64,000 bases of DNA from Planomicrobium stackebrandtii (GCF_030814955.1 NZ_JAUSWB010000002.1:434001-498000), one strand, 5' to 3'; counted from the first letter of the stretch, positions 52,329 through 61,460 are shown. The notes: generated by a model from the letters alone, not told the origin. Numbers and translations are program-made.

Positions 52329-53504
52329 ATGACCCAAAAACCATCCCCAAAAATGAATAAAAACAATCGGATTATCGCCATCTTGTCGGCAGTGTTGCTG
52401 CTGGTGATCGCATTTGGCGTCTATTTGCTGCTGAACACAGAAGAACCGGTGGAAGCGCCTGACACCGAACAGGCGCAGCCACAAGCACCTGCAGAGACGG
52501 ACCAAGAGACCCCTGAAGCAGAAACCGAGCTGTCCTCGATGATCGCCAACGCCAAAACGCATGTCTACACACTGTACACTGACCTTGAGCAGGGTTCAGG
52601 CTTCTTGATCAATACACAAGGCGATATCCTGACCAATGCCCATGTCGTCCTGGACGCGACCTACATTACTGTTAAAAACAGCGACGGCCAGGAATTTAAC
52701 GGCAGGATCATCGGCATGTCCGACACACAGGATCTTGCCATTGTCCGCGTCGATGAGTTGGCCGGCAAAGAGCCTTTGGAGATTGAAATGGAGCCGGTGG
52801 AAATTGGAACGCCAGTCGTCGCCATCGGCAGCCCCAACGACCAAAGCAATACGGCCACCACCGGCGAAATCACCGGCACCGATCTTGACTTCCTGGACCA
52901 ATTCGAATACACCGGCCTGTACGAAATGAATGCAGAAATCGCTCAAGGATCAAGCGGTGGACCGCTCATTGCGGCCGACACCGGCAAAATCCTCGGCATC
53001 AACTCGATTATCCTCGAGGAAAAACCGGGATCCGGCTACACGATTCCCATCTACACCATCTGGGATCAGCTGACCGAGTGGGTCGAAAACCCGATCCCTG
53101 CCGAAGAACAGGAGGTTGTGCTGCAGGATGTCAAAGACGCCTATTTTGCTGACGACCTGCTGACAAACTTCATCTCCGCCTATTACGAATTAATTCCGTA
53201 TTCGCTGAACGATGCCGCATCTTCGTATTATCTGTCTTATATCTTGCCTGGCAGTGAAGCAGAGCAGGAAGCCACCGATCTGATTAGTGAACACGCAGAG
53301 CAGGACCGCATCTACGGCGCCGTCCAGACAACGGTAACGAGTGTAGAAGTGAACGGCGACAGTGCAACCGTCGAAGCGGAAGCCGAGTTCACTTATCATG
53401 GGGAAGCAAGTGGTGAATCGTCTACAGTTTCACATGAAGGTGTTTATACGGTGGTTATCGACGAGTACGGAGACTACCAGATTGAGGACATTGTAAATGA
53501 ATAA
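52329..53504 (+). CDS. Membrane-anchored HtrA-like serine protease (S1C) without PDZ
   Basis: 391 residues. Signal anchor about 13-37 (IIAILSAVLLLVIAFGVYLL), acidic linker rich in E, A and P, then a trypsin-like domain about 80-265: His in ILTNAHVVLD, Asp in DTQDLAIVRVDE, Ser in AQGSSGGPLIA. No PDZ domain follows; instead a C-terminal domain (about 275-391) of unknown type with repeated TSVEVNGDSATVEAEAEF. It would act outside the membrane as a quality-control or processing protease. Start ATG at 52329 has only a weak ribosome site just after REP 3. Confidence 0.83.
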   Translation: MTQKPSPKMNKNNRIIAILSAVLLLVIAFGVYLLLNTEEPVEAPDTEQAQPQAPAETDQETPEAETELSSMIANAKTHVYTLYTDLEQGSGFLINTQGDILTNAHVVLDATYITVKNSDGQEFNGRIIGMSDTQDLAIVRVDELAGKEPLEIEMEPVEIGTPVVAIGSPNDQSNTATTGEITGTDLDFLDQFEYTGLYEMNAEIAQGSSGGPLIAADTGKILGINSIILEEKPGSGYTIPIYTIWDQLTEWVENPIPAEEQEVVLQDVKDAYFADDLLTNFISAYYELIPYSLNDAASSYYLSYILPGSEAEQEATDLISEHAEQDRIYGAVQTTVTSVEVNGDSATVEAEAEFTYHGEASGESSTVSHEGVYTVVIDEYGDYQIEDIVNE

Positions 53505-53626
53505 AGAACAGGCTCCTGTGTGATCAATGTTATTTTGTTAGAAGTAAAAAAGTAAACGGATTTTCTTTTTATTTAATGCAATCTCATATCAACAAAGAGC
53601 GTTCCGTAATTGAAGGAGGTATTATT

Positions 53627-54154
53627 ATTAAGTATTTACTGTTACTTTTGCTGCCAATGATGTTAGCGGGTTGCTTGCCAGGAAGTGCGGCAGAACAGCC
53701 AGAAAGCGAAGTTGGAAAGCCTTTTACTGATCAGGAAGTTTTTGATTTTGCAAAAGAAAAAAAGATTGAACCACTGGCGTTATTAAATACGAAAGATAAC
53801 AACTACGCTGCATTTCTTGGGGAACATGACGTTTATCTGATGTACGAGGATGACAACGGAGAATTCACTAGCAGCACTGAAAAATTGACGGGAAGCGAAG
53901 GTGTGAAATTCGGAACACTTAACTCCGTAGCGTATGCAGTAATCTATGATGATGAACTACTGGAAAAAGCACATGAATTGGAAATTGAATATGAAGGTGG
54001 AGTATTCAGTTCTGAATTTATTCTTTCAGAACCTGGTCCATATGCTATATTATATGATTCCAGCCAATTTTTTGAGGATCAAGTAGTCCCGGCTTCTCTT
54101 TATATATACGATTCTCACCATAATGTAATTTATAAGGAATCTGTAGAAGAATAA
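53627..54154 (+). CDS. Lipoprotein, apparent ATT start codon
   Basis: 175 residues if started at the ATT at 53627. A perfect GAAGGAGGT (53612-53620) lies seven bases ahead, followed by ATT ATT ATT AAG and then a lipoprotein signal peptide, KYLLLLLLPMMLAGC with lipobox LAGC. The only upstream in-frame ATG (53576) has no ribosome site and would put 17 polar residues before the signal. So either a rare ATT start is used or an ATG was mutated and the gene is silenced. The mature protein (about 155 residues) is acidic; FTDQEVFDFAKEKKIEPLAL is its start. No family recognised. Confidence 0.65.
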   Translation: MKYLLLLLLPMMLAGCLPGSAAEQPESEVGKPFTDQEVFDFAKEKKIEPLALLNTKDNNYAAFLGEHDVYLMYEDDNGEFTSSTEKLTGSEGVKFGTLNSVAYAVIYDDELLEKAHELEIEYEGGVFSSEFILSEPGPYAILYDSSQFFEDQVVPASLYIYDSHHNVIYKESVEE

Positions 54155-54176
54155 TTAAATTTAAAAAGTTCTTAAA

Positions 54177-54221
54177 GCCCCTATTCTTGAGATGTATATC
54201 TCAGAGAATATGGGTTTTTTT
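54177..54221 (+). terminator. Rho-independent terminator of the lipoprotein gene
   Basis: CCC-TATTCT-GAGAT paired with ATCTC-AGAATA-GGG with small bulges, then T7. Confidence 0.72.
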
Positions 54222-54544
54222 GTTCGGAAAACGTTAGTTAACCTCTATAAGCACTCTCTATCATAACGCGCCTCAACATAATGCTATTTATATAGAAGAA
54301 ACTGAACTTTATCTTAGGAGCAATAGATCGTGTAAGGTTTGAAATCATAGTACTAGCACCTTCGCTAATGCCTGAAGAGCCTATCAGCAGAAACTGTGTA
54401 AAACTAATCAAATCCGGGTAAGAAATTAAAAGACGCAACTATTAGCATAAAAGAATCCAGAACTGTTGAGTTAATCTCTGCTTTTCACTCTTCGAAACTA
54501 CTATCTTATGAAGCTGCTTTATACTAAACGCCTGCTAGTATGAA

Positions 54545-54645
54545 ATAACCTGGAAGAAAGAACGGAAGGCGGCGACTCCTGCGGGGATAGCATGACCCAC
54601 ATCCTGTAGGCCCGAAAGTATTCGCCAGGAGCGATTTCTTCAAAC
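54545..54645 (+). repeat. GC-rich block, solitary short copy
   Basis: GAACGGAAGGCGGCGACTCC, then TGCGGGGATAGCATGACCCA, ATCCTGTAGGCCCGAAAG and GGAGCGATTTCTTC: the block found at 38940-39062, with its central GGCAGCTGGC dyad deleted. The rest of the 54222-54670 gap shows no gene. Confidence 0.68.
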
Positions 54646-54671
54646 TAATTTGTCCCTTTTTAAAAACAAAA

Positions 54672-54728
54672 TAAAAAAAGGGGACCAGCAAAGGCCTGCT
54701 TTCAGCAGACATTCGGGTCACCCTTTTG
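54672..54728 (-). terminator. Terminator of the SH3-NlpC/P60 gene
   Basis: On the minus strand AAGGGTGACC pairs imperfectly with GGTCCCCTT, with an inner TCTGCT/AGCAGG hairpin, followed by T7. Confidence 0.62.
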
Positions 54729-54742
54729 GAAATCCTATTTGA

Positions 54743-55486
54743 TTAGAAACGTTTGTAGCTGTGGAATTTCTTGCCCCAGTAAGGATCGTTCATGCTCTTG
54801 ACTTCAGCTTTCGCTCCGCCAGAGTGTACGAACTGGTTGTTGCCGATGTAAATACCAACGTGCGAGATGCCAGCGCGGTATGTGTTGGCGAAAAATACTA
54901 AATCGCCAGGCTGCGGGCTGCTTACTTTATAAGTCTCAGCATATTGTGAAAGCGTTGTGCGTGAAACGCTCTTGCCTGCTTGTTTGAAAGCGTATTGGAT
55001 AAATCCGCTGCAGTCGAATCCAGATGGAGTCGTTCCGCCAAATTTGTATGGAATGCCTTTAAGTGCCAATGCTGCTGAAACGACTGATGAAGAAGAAGCT
55101 GTTGAAACTGAAGCTTTCTTGACAGTAGTAGAAGTTAGCAATGTGCTTAATACCCATCCTGATTTGCCGTTGACTTTCACTTTGTACCAAGTCGAGTTGC
55201 CGACTTTCTTTTGGTGAGTAGCTGTAGCGATTGAACCTTTTTTAGCCATTGTCACGACTTTGTATTTTGTTCCCGCATCAGCGCGAACGTTTGAGTTGTA
55301 TTTTGTTTTAAAAGTACCTGATTTTGCAGTTGCTTTGCTTGCTGCAACTTGCTGTACAGATGAAGTAGTAGTTTCGTAAGAAGAAGCTGCGTTAGTCTGA
55401 ACTGGTTGAGCGGCTTGTGCACCCGTGGCTGAGTTAGCAAATAGCAATGATCCTGCTGTAAGTAGCGTAAAGAAAAGTTTTTTCAT
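54743..55486 (-). CDS. Secreted SH3b-NlpC/P60 peptidoglycan endopeptidase
   Basis: 247 residues from ATG at 55486 (GGAGG 11 bases upstream; a longer frame to 55552 has no site). Signal peptide about 1-25 (LFFTLLTAGSLLFANSATGA). One SH3b domain (about 60-125, YNSNVRADAGTKYKVVTM). NlpC/P60 domain about 135-247 with Cys in FDCSGFIQYAF and His in GISHVGIYIGNNQFVHSG. It resembles the SLH-NlpC protein at 17 kb in its catalytic part, but binds the wall through SH3b instead of SLH. Confidence 0.9.
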   Translation of the reverse strand: MKKLFFTLLTAGSLLFANSATGAQAAQPVQTNAASSYETTTSSVQQVAASKATAKSGTFKTKYNSNVRADAGTKYKVVTMAKKGSIATATHQKKVGNSTWYKVKVNGKSGWVLSTLLTSTTVKKASVSTASSSSVVSAALALKGIPYKFGGTTPSGFDCSGFIQYAFKQAGKSVSRTTLSQYAETYKVSSPQPGDLVFFANTYRAGISHVGIYIGNNQFVHSGGAKAEVKSMNDPYWGKKFHSYKRF

Positions 55487-56159
55487 TGTTGTTGGTTCCT
55501 CCAAGTTTTTTATTATCCAAGTATATGAATTAATAATATTTTGCTCTGTCATTTACTATATAGAGAGAACACATTAAAAACAACGTCAATTCAATTGCAG
55601 TTATATTACAGTTGTATAACAAAATAATACTACCCCCAGAAACCCTATAACAGCAGGCTTTCTCAAACAAATAAAAAATGAAATAAAGGTTTATTTTTAT
55701 GAAAAATGAGTTTCAAGTCATTTTTTTAGTTTGTTTGTTACAATTAATCTCCTAATAAATCCAAATTTTAAATTCCTTCCAGCTTTATTTTAGCTATGCA
55801 AAAAAGATAGTAAAAAACTGGATCGTGGACTATATCTCAGGACCCAGTATACGATCATTTTATTATCAAAAAAATAAGATACTATCTAAATTATAAGAAT
55901 ACTTACACTAGAATAATATCCACTTTATTATTTTTGATATAAATCCGCTATTTTGTTGAACTTATGATTTTTGTTTGCTGCTATCCCGCAAATCAGTTAC
56001 ATATCTTTATGAAACAAATAGGAAAACTTATAGACTTGCAAGTGCTCCAATTTAACTCTTAGCGCCGGCGCGTCCAAAGCGACGGAAAAAGCTCATGTTC
56101 AACCTATACAGCTTCTTACAATTCTAAGGATTGGAAAAACCGGAAAGCGGGTGGGAGAT
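55487..56159. other. AT-rich intergenic region
   Basis: 673 bp, low GC, mostly without structure. Holds the promoter of the NlpC/P60 gene on the left. An imperfect dyad, GGATCGT near 55819 and ACGATC near 55851, surrounds a run with GGACCCAG. A short GCCGGCGCGTCCAAAGCGAC at about 56063 looks like a scrap of the hairpin repeat. No gene seen. Confidence 0.45.
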
Positions 56160-57119
56160 ATGAAAAAGATTTTATCCATCGATGGCGGGGGGGTGCGGGG
56201 GATTATTCCGGCGATGCTGCTTGCTGAGATAGAAGCGCAGACGGAAAAGCCGATTGCCGAGCTGTTTGATTTGGTGGTAGGGACCTCGACAGGTGGAATT
56301 TTGGCACTCGGGCTGGTTGCGCCGGACAGAAAAACTCCGGCTAACCCCCGTTACACAGCCGAGCAATTTCTCGGGTTTTATTTGGAGGAGTCTCACGAAA
56401 TTTTTGATAAATCCCTGTTCTATAAAATCACCCGCGGCATTTTTTCTCGCCGCTACCACGCGCGTGCGCTGGAAAAAGCCTTGAAGAAATACTTTGGGCA
56501 CACCATGCTGTCTGAAGCCTTGGCGTATGTCGTGATTCCGAGCTATGAAATTCATGGGCGTTTCACGACTTTTTTCAAGAGCCGTGACGTGCATACGAAG
56601 AAGATTGAAGAGGATGTCTTGATGCGGGATGTGGCTCGGGCGGCTTCTGCAGCTCCGACTTATTTTGTACCGAAAAAGATTCCAGCCTATCCGGGTTCCA
56701 GTTTTATCGATGGCGGTGTTTTCGCCAACAACCCGGCAATGTGCGCCTATGCGGAAGCAAAAGAACTTTTCCCGGAAGAAGAGTTGCTGATCGTGTCGCT
56801 CGGCACCGGAAATCCGCAGCTGACCATCGAATTTGGGGGCGTCCGAACATGGGGGCTGCTCGGCTGGGCGCGCCCGCTCTGGTATATCCTGATGGACGGC
56901 AGTTCGGACGTCGTCCACCATCAATTAAATCATGTGCTGCCGGACCGGCAAGATGCCAAACGCTACTACCGGTTCCAGATTGAGCTGCTCGAAAAAGGCA
57001 GAGAAAAGCTCGACGACGGCTCGGAAGAAAACCTGAATGCCCTGGTCGGACTCGGCCAGGAACTGCTCGACGCCAACCGCGAAGACATCCGCAACCTATG
57101 CCGGCAGCTAATGGAATAG
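56160..57119 (+). CDS. Patatin-like phospholipase
   Basis: 319 residues, no signal peptide. Patatin fold: oxyanion loop DGGGVRGIIPAMLLAEIE, nucleophile Ser in VVGTSTGGILALG, and catalytic Asp in FIDGGVFANNPAMCAYAEA. The Ser-Asp dyad gives acyl hydrolase activity on membrane lipids. The ATG at 56160 follows GGTGGGAG; a GTG at 56151 is an alternative. It resembles CapV-type patatins, but no cyclic-nucleotide synthase lies nearby, so an anti-phage role is not supported by context. Closest neighbour is an acyltransferase gene 207 bp downstream. Confidence 0.87.
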   Translation: MKKILSIDGGGVRGIIPAMLLAEIEAQTEKPIAELFDLVVGTSTGGILALGLVAPDRKTPANPRYTAEQFLGFYLEESHEIFDKSLFYKITRGIFSRRYHARALEKALKKYFGHTMLSEALAYVVIPSYEIHGRFTTFFKSRDVHTKKIEEDVLMRDVARAASAAPTYFVPKKIPAYPGSSFIDGGVFANNPAMCAYAEAKELFPEEELLIVSLGTGNPQLTIEFGGVRTWGLLGWARPLWYILMDGSSDVVHHQLNHVLPDRQDAKRYYRFQIELLEKGREKLDDGSEENLNALVGLGQELLDANREDIRNLCRQLME

Positions 57120-57326
57120 AGTCTGTCATACAGTTGTAATCAAATCGTAGTGGTTCAAACACCCGCGACAGGCTAAAATGAGAAAGGGAATAAAAGAGTC
57201 GAGAAAATAACTCGCTGCATATCGAAGCATTCCGATAGTGGTGAAGGGTGGAACTCCGGCGCAACACCCCAAAAACGATCATTTCACGAAAAACGTTTTA
57301 CATATAGAGAAGAAGGAGTTGCCCAC

Positions 57327-58352
57327 ATGGCCAGAAGATACGACTATATGGATTGGCTGCGGGTCTTGTCGATTTTTGTGGTAGTCGGCATTCATGTAGT
57401 TTCGAAAATCATCAACAGCACCACCACGGACGACTGGATCTGGCATTTCGCCAATGTGTTCGATGCCGGCCTCCGCTGGTGCGTGCCGATTTTCTTCATG
57501 CTCAGCGGTGCCTTGCTGCTGACGCGCGACAAAGAAGAAAGCGTCTGGCAATTCCTGCAGAAGCGGCTGGCGAAAGTCGTCATTCCGCTGGTTTTCTGGA
57601 GCATCATCTACACGCTGTACAATATTTACGAGCTGGGCGAGTCGTATACCCCTTATGAAATCCTGGTCCAATTTCTGACCGACGACGTCTATTACCACTT
57701 GTGGTTCCTCTACACCATTACCGGTCTCTACTTGATGGCGCCATTTTTGAAGCTGCTCGTCGACCACATGGACAAGAAAACTTTCCAGGCATTCCTGCTG
57801 TTCTGGATCGGCTTTTCCTGTTTCCTGCCGTTCCTGCCAAAGTTCTTCGAGTTTGAACTCGCCGTTACCGCAGGATTGTTCGAGCCATACATCGGCTATT
57901 TCCTGCTAGGCGCCTATCTCGTGCTGTATCCGGTGCCGAAAAAATACCTGCTGCCGCTTGGCGGACTCGCCATCATCGGCTATTTTGTCACGCTTGGGGG
58001 AACGTATTACTTGAACGCAGGCTTGCCGGCAGGCGAGTTTGATGATTTCTTCTACGAGCATTACCGCCCGAACGCCTTATTCATCACGCTGTTCATCTTT
58101 ATCGGATTCCAGCACATGAGCAAAAAGATCAAACCGAGCGCTTTGATCACACGGATCAGCACGGCGACATTCGGCATCTATGTCATTCACCCGCTCATCC
58201 AGATTTACTTGAATAAATTCTTCGGACTGAATGAAACCACGTTCAACCCGATTATCAGCGTGCCGCTCGTCTGGATCTTAATATTCGCCATTTCGTTCGG
58301 CATCATCCTGGCCATGCAAAAACTGCCAGTGATCAACCGATTGGTCCCATAG
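57327..58352 (+). CDS. Acyltransferase 3 family membrane protein
   Basis: 341 residues, about ten hydrophobic helices. N-terminal YMDWLRVLSIFVVVGIHVVS carries the R...H active-site pattern; FGIYVIHPLIQIYL near the C-terminus is the usual second landmark. WecH/YiaH-like O-acetyltransferase of surface glycans. ATG at 57327 with AGAAGGAG upstream. It is related to the acyltransferase at 30.6 kb only at family level. Ends with a strong terminator. Confidence 0.87.
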   Translation: MARRYDYMDWLRVLSIFVVVGIHVVSKIINSTTTDDWIWHFANVFDAGLRWCVPIFFMLSGALLLTRDKEESVWQFLQKRLAKVVIPLVFWSIIYTLYNIYELGESYTPYEILVQFLTDDVYYHLWFLYTITGLYLMAPFLKLLVDHMDKKTFQAFLLFWIGFSCFLPFLPKFFEFELAVTAGLFEPYIGYFLLGAYLVLYPVPKKYLLPLGGLAIIGYFVTLGGTYYLNAGLPAGEFDDFFYEHYRPNALFITLFIFIGFQHMSKKIKPSALITRISTATFGIYVIHPLIQIYLNKFFGLNETTFNPIISVPLVWILIFAISFGIILAMQKLPVINRLVP

Positions 58353-58359
58353 CAAAAAC

Positions 58360-58395
58360 AAACCAGCCTTCTGTATATAAGAAGGCTGGTTTTGT
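58360..58395 (+). terminator. Rho-independent terminator
   Basis: AAACCAGCCTTC / GAAGGCTGGTTT stem with a nine-base loop and T4-rich tail. Confidence 0.85.
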
Positions 58396-58469
58396 ATTTA
58401 TGCATGTGCAGATAGAACATATTTTGAAAAATTGAAATGCAGCAAACGTTTATAACCAAGGTTTGCCTG

Positions 58470-58631
58470 TTAATAAGGATTTCTTAAATAAATAAAGCTG
58501 AAGAGTAGGAGCACAATGATGACGGCAGCCAACAAAACAGTGGAACCAACAATCCACTTCTCGCTTTTCTTCTTGATTCCATAGATGATGCCGGCAATCG
58601 CAGCCAGTGAAAGAAGAATACTCAGAAACAT
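58470..58631 (-). CDS. Small two-helix membrane protein, 53 aa
   Basis: Minus-strand frame of 53 codons with AGGAGG eight bases before the ATG at 58631. The product has two hydrophobic segments (MFLSILLSLAAIAGIIYGI; VGSTVLLAAVIIVLLLFSFI) separated by a basic turn KKKSEKW, giving a hairpin in the membrane with both ends outside. I know of many such unnamed proteins in Bacillaceae. Good ribosome site and composition make it a likely gene in spite of its size. Converges on the acyltransferase terminator. Confidence 0.65.
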   Translation of the reverse strand: MFLSILLSLAAIAGIIYGIKKKSEKWIVGSTVLLAAVIIVLLLFSFIYLRNPY

Positions 58632-58734
58632 GCCAAGCCCTCCTGTAACTCTATAAAACTTTGCCTCTATTATACCATCGAACGCCGCAATATCAGGTTC
58701 TGCCGCTGAACAGGTTGTGGTAGTTTTCCTTCAG

Positions 58735-58950
58735 TTCTATAAACGCTTCGGCCGCTTTGAAGTGGGTTCCCACAATAAGCCAGGCAGCTAAGGTGCGCTG
58801 CCAGTCTTATTGTGGGAACCCACTCCGTGGACGCAGCTCAGCTTGGGGTTATTTAATAAATAGAAACTAACTAAGTTTGGGGGAGATAGATGGAGTGCAG
58901 TTTTAGAATCGCTTGTCGGCGGTGTTGCACGCGCCTTCGCTGGATACTGA
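58735..58950 (-). repeat. Hairpin repeat, solitary copy IV
   Basis: Part b with the best-preserved hairpin in the window: GTGGGTTCCCACAATAAG...GGCAGC against GCTGCC...CTTATTGTGGGAACCCAC (58761-58822). It is followed by part a (CGGCGGTGTTGCACGCGCCT, then TCGCT, at about 58918). Orientation as in copy II. The 21-bp arrays are missing here; one weak unit may remain near 58966. Confidence 0.8.
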
Positions 58951-59054
58951 TAGGATAGATCGATGTTTCTGCCACATTCTTATAAGCCTAATAGTAAGAC
59001 AGTAGAAGTTACTGTCTTAAATACAACAGCGACATCATCACTTTTAACAAAATA

Positions 59055-59235
59055 CTAAAGAAATCACGCAGGGAGGCGACTCCTGCGGGGAAAGCGAAGT
59101 GCCGAAATCCATTCGGGCAGTAGCCCGAGTTAGTTCGGCGCAAGCCCGCGGCAGCTGGCACCGCGACATCCTGTCGCGCCAGCTGCATGACCCACATCCT
59201 GTGGGCCCGAAAGCGTCCTCCCGGAGCGATTTCTT
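59055..59235 (+). repeat. GC-rich block, copy IV
   Basis: GAGGCGACTCCTGCGGGGAA, then GCGGCAGCTGGCACCGCGAC / GTCGCGCCAGCTGC forming a strong stem (about 59149-59186), then CATGACCCACATCCTGTGGG and CGAAAGCGTCC. Longest copy; compared with 38940 it has an extra 40-bp insert with GAAATCCATTCGGGCAG. Confidence 0.75.
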
Positions 59236-59314
59236 CTATACTCTACTCAATACCTATCTTTTGATGCACTTTTTGCCTCCATAAGCCTTTCCTCCTCACT
59301 CCCAATTCATTAAA

Positions 59315-59342
59315 TTTACAAAAAGACTCACGAACATTTACA
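59315..59342 (+). promoter_or_regulatory. Candidate Pho box upstream of the CpdB-like gene
   Basis: TTTACA (59315), ACTCAC (59326), TTTACA (59337), each 11 bp apart, with a further TTCACA at 59358. Matches the TT(A/T/C)ACA plus five-base spacing of Bacillus PhoP sites in two of three hexamers. A -10 (TATACT) lies at 59386. The distance to the -10 is somewhat larger than usual. Confidence 0.4.
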
Positions 59343-59430
59343 AAAATTAGGTCTCTGTTCACATTCCATTTCGGGAGGCGAAGGGTATACTGGAGTTGTT
59401 TCGCAATTCTTACTACGAGGAGATGGATTG

Positions 59431-61455
59431 ATGACGATTCACAAGAAGCTGACCGCTGCAACCGCAGCCTCCGTGTTGGCGATGAGCAGTTTGTTTGCCG
59501 CAGTGCCTGCACTTTCAGCACCTGACGCACCCGGTAAAGCAGTCTCGGAAAAAGCACAAAGCAACGGCAAAGGGCATGGGCAAGGCAAAGGACATGGCTG
59601 GGGCAAAGGTGGAAACCCGAAAAACGCCAAGGAAGTCTCCCTGCAAATTCTCGGCACCTCCGACCTTCATACCAATTTTGTGAACTATGATTACTACCAG
59701 GATAAAGTCTCAAACTCACTCGGCCTCGCCAAAACTGGCGTGTTGATCGAACAGGCGCGTGAAGAAAACAGCAATACGCTGCTGTTCGACAACGGCGATT
59801 TGATCCAAGGAACCCCATTCGGCGGCTATAAAGTTTCTGTGGATGCACTCGAAGACGATGAATTGCACCCGGCATACGCGGCGCTCGAATCACTCGACTT
59901 TGATGCTTCGACACTCGGCAACCATGAATTCAACTTTGGCTTGGACTACTTGGACAACGCATTAGAAGAAGCGCCGTTCCCAGTACTCAATGCTAACGTC
60001 TATGACGCCGAAACTGGCGAAAACCGCTTTAACCCATACACCATCATCGACAAAAAAGTCGTGGATGGAAAAGGCAAGGAACACACCATCCAAGTCGGTG
60101 TCATCGGTGTTGTTGCGCCCCAGATCATGAAATGGGACCGCGCCAACCTGGAAGGCAAGGTAACGACAGAAGACGCGGTTGAATCCGTCGAGAAATTCCT
60201 TCCAGAAGTCGAAGCAGCAGGCGCTGATGTCGTTGTCGTCCTGTCGCATTCCGGGATGGGCGACGAAACCCACGACATTGGGGAAGAAGACATTACTTAT
60301 CAGCTGACGGAAGTCGAAGGCGTTGATGCGATCATCACCGGCCACAACCATGACGTCTTCCCAGGCTCGTATTCAGAATTAGCCAACGTCGACCAGGAAA
60401 AGGGCTTGATCAACGGCACACCTGTGGTGATGCCTGGTAAATTCGGCAGCCATTTAGGCGTCATTGATCTGACACTGGAGAAAAAGGGCAAAAATTGGAC
60501 AGTGACCGACGAGCAGGCAGAACTGCGCGCCATTGATGCCACTACCGACGAGGTAGCGGAAGAGGTCGTGGAAGCCGTCAAAGAAGCGCATGAAGGCACC
60601 ATCGAATATGTTCGCAGCCCGGTCGGCGAAACCACTGCACCGATCAACAGCTATTTCTCATTGGTGCAGGACGATCCATCCATCCAGATCGTCAACAATG
60701 CCCAAAGCTGGTACGTGGAACAGCAGAGAACAGGCACAGCGAACGCGGACTTGCCATTGTTGTCAGCTGCAGCTCCGTTTAAAGCAGGCGGACGCAACGG
60801 CGGCGACTATTACACCAATATCGCAACCGACCAAATCGCCATCAAAAACGTAGCGGATCTGTATGTCTTCGACAACACAGTCTTCGCGTTAAAACTGACC
60901 GGAGCGGATTTGAAAGAATGGCTCGAGATGTCAGCCGGTCAGTTCCTGCAGGTAGACCCAGCAGCAACCGGCGAGCAGCAGCTCATCAATCCTGATTTCC
61001 GCACCTATAATTTTGATGTCATCGACGGAGTTACGTACGAAATCGACATTACACAGCCCGCGAAATACGATGCGGACGGCAACACGGTCAACGAAACCGC
61101 AAGCCGCATCCAGAACCTTTCCTACGCGGGAGAGGCTGTAGCGGCGGATCAGGAGTTCTTGGTTGTAACCAACAACTACCGTGCAAGCGGCAACTTCCCA
61201 GGTGTCCGCAATGCCACGGAGACGATTGACTATGCCTATGAGAATCGCCAAGTCATCCAGGACTATATGGAAGAGCTCGGCACGATCGATCCATCAGCTG
61301 ACGGCAACTGGTCATTCGCACCACTCACAGGCGATCCAAGCCTGGTATTTGAAACTTCAGCAGCAGCCCAGAGCCTGATTCCTGCAGACAGCGGCATCAG
61401 CTACCTGGAAGCCGCAGCAAACGGCTTTGCGAAATACGGAATAACAATCGAGTAA
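59431..61455 (+). CDS. Secreted CpdB-like 2',3'-cyclic nucleotide phosphodiesterase/3'-nucleotidase
   Basis: 674 residues from ATG at 59431 (GAGGAG eight bases upstream; TTG at 59428 is closer). Signal peptide about 1-30. A G/K/H-rich linker (GQGKGHGWGKGGNPKN) precedes the metallophosphatase domain: ILGTSDLHTNFVNYDYYQDK is typical of CpdB, then LLFDNGDLIQGTP, STLGNHEFNFG, VVLSHSGMGDE and ITGHNHDVFPG. The 5'-nucleotidase C-terminal domain follows (about 385-600). Ends YGITIE without SLH domains. It would release phosphate from 2',3'-cyclic nucleotides, the products of RNA decay. Compare the SLH nucleotidase at 32 kb, which has the same two-domain core plus a wall anchor. Confidence 0.92.
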   Translation: MTIHKKLTAATAASVLAMSSLFAAVPALSAPDAPGKAVSEKAQSNGKGHGQGKGHGWGKGGNPKNAKEVSLQILGTSDLHTNFVNYDYYQDKVSNSLGLAKTGVLIEQAREENSNTLLFDNGDLIQGTPFGGYKVSVDALEDDELHPAYAALESLDFDASTLGNHEFNFGLDYLDNALEEAPFPVLNANVYDAETGENRFNPYTIIDKKVVDGKGKEHTIQVGVIGVVAPQIMKWDRANLEGKVTTEDAVESVEKFLPEVEAAGADVVVVLSHSGMGDETHDIGEEDITYQLTEVEGVDAIITGHNHDVFPGSYSELANVDQEKGLINGTPVVMPGKFGSHLGVIDLTLEKKGKNWTVTDEQAELRAIDATTDEVAEEVVEAVKEAHEGTIEYVRSPVGETTAPINSYFSLVQDDPSIQIVNNAQSWYVEQQRTGTANADLPLLSAAAPFKAGGRNGGDYYTNIATDQIAIKNVADLYVFDNTVFALKLTGADLKEWLEMSAGQFLQVDPAATGEQQLINPDFRTYNFDVIDGVTYEIDITQPAKYDADGNTVNETASRIQNLSYAGEAVAADQEFLVVTNNYRASGNFPGVRNATETIDYAYENRQVIQDYMEELGTIDPSADGNWSFAPLTGDPSLVFETSAAAQSLIPADSGISYLEAAANGFAKYGITIE

Positions 61456-61460
61456 TAGAA

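Noticed and set aside
56160-58352. CBASS-like defence pair (patatin effector)
   Set aside because: No nucleotidyltransferase or accessory gene beside the patatin; the neighbour is a glycan acyltransferase.
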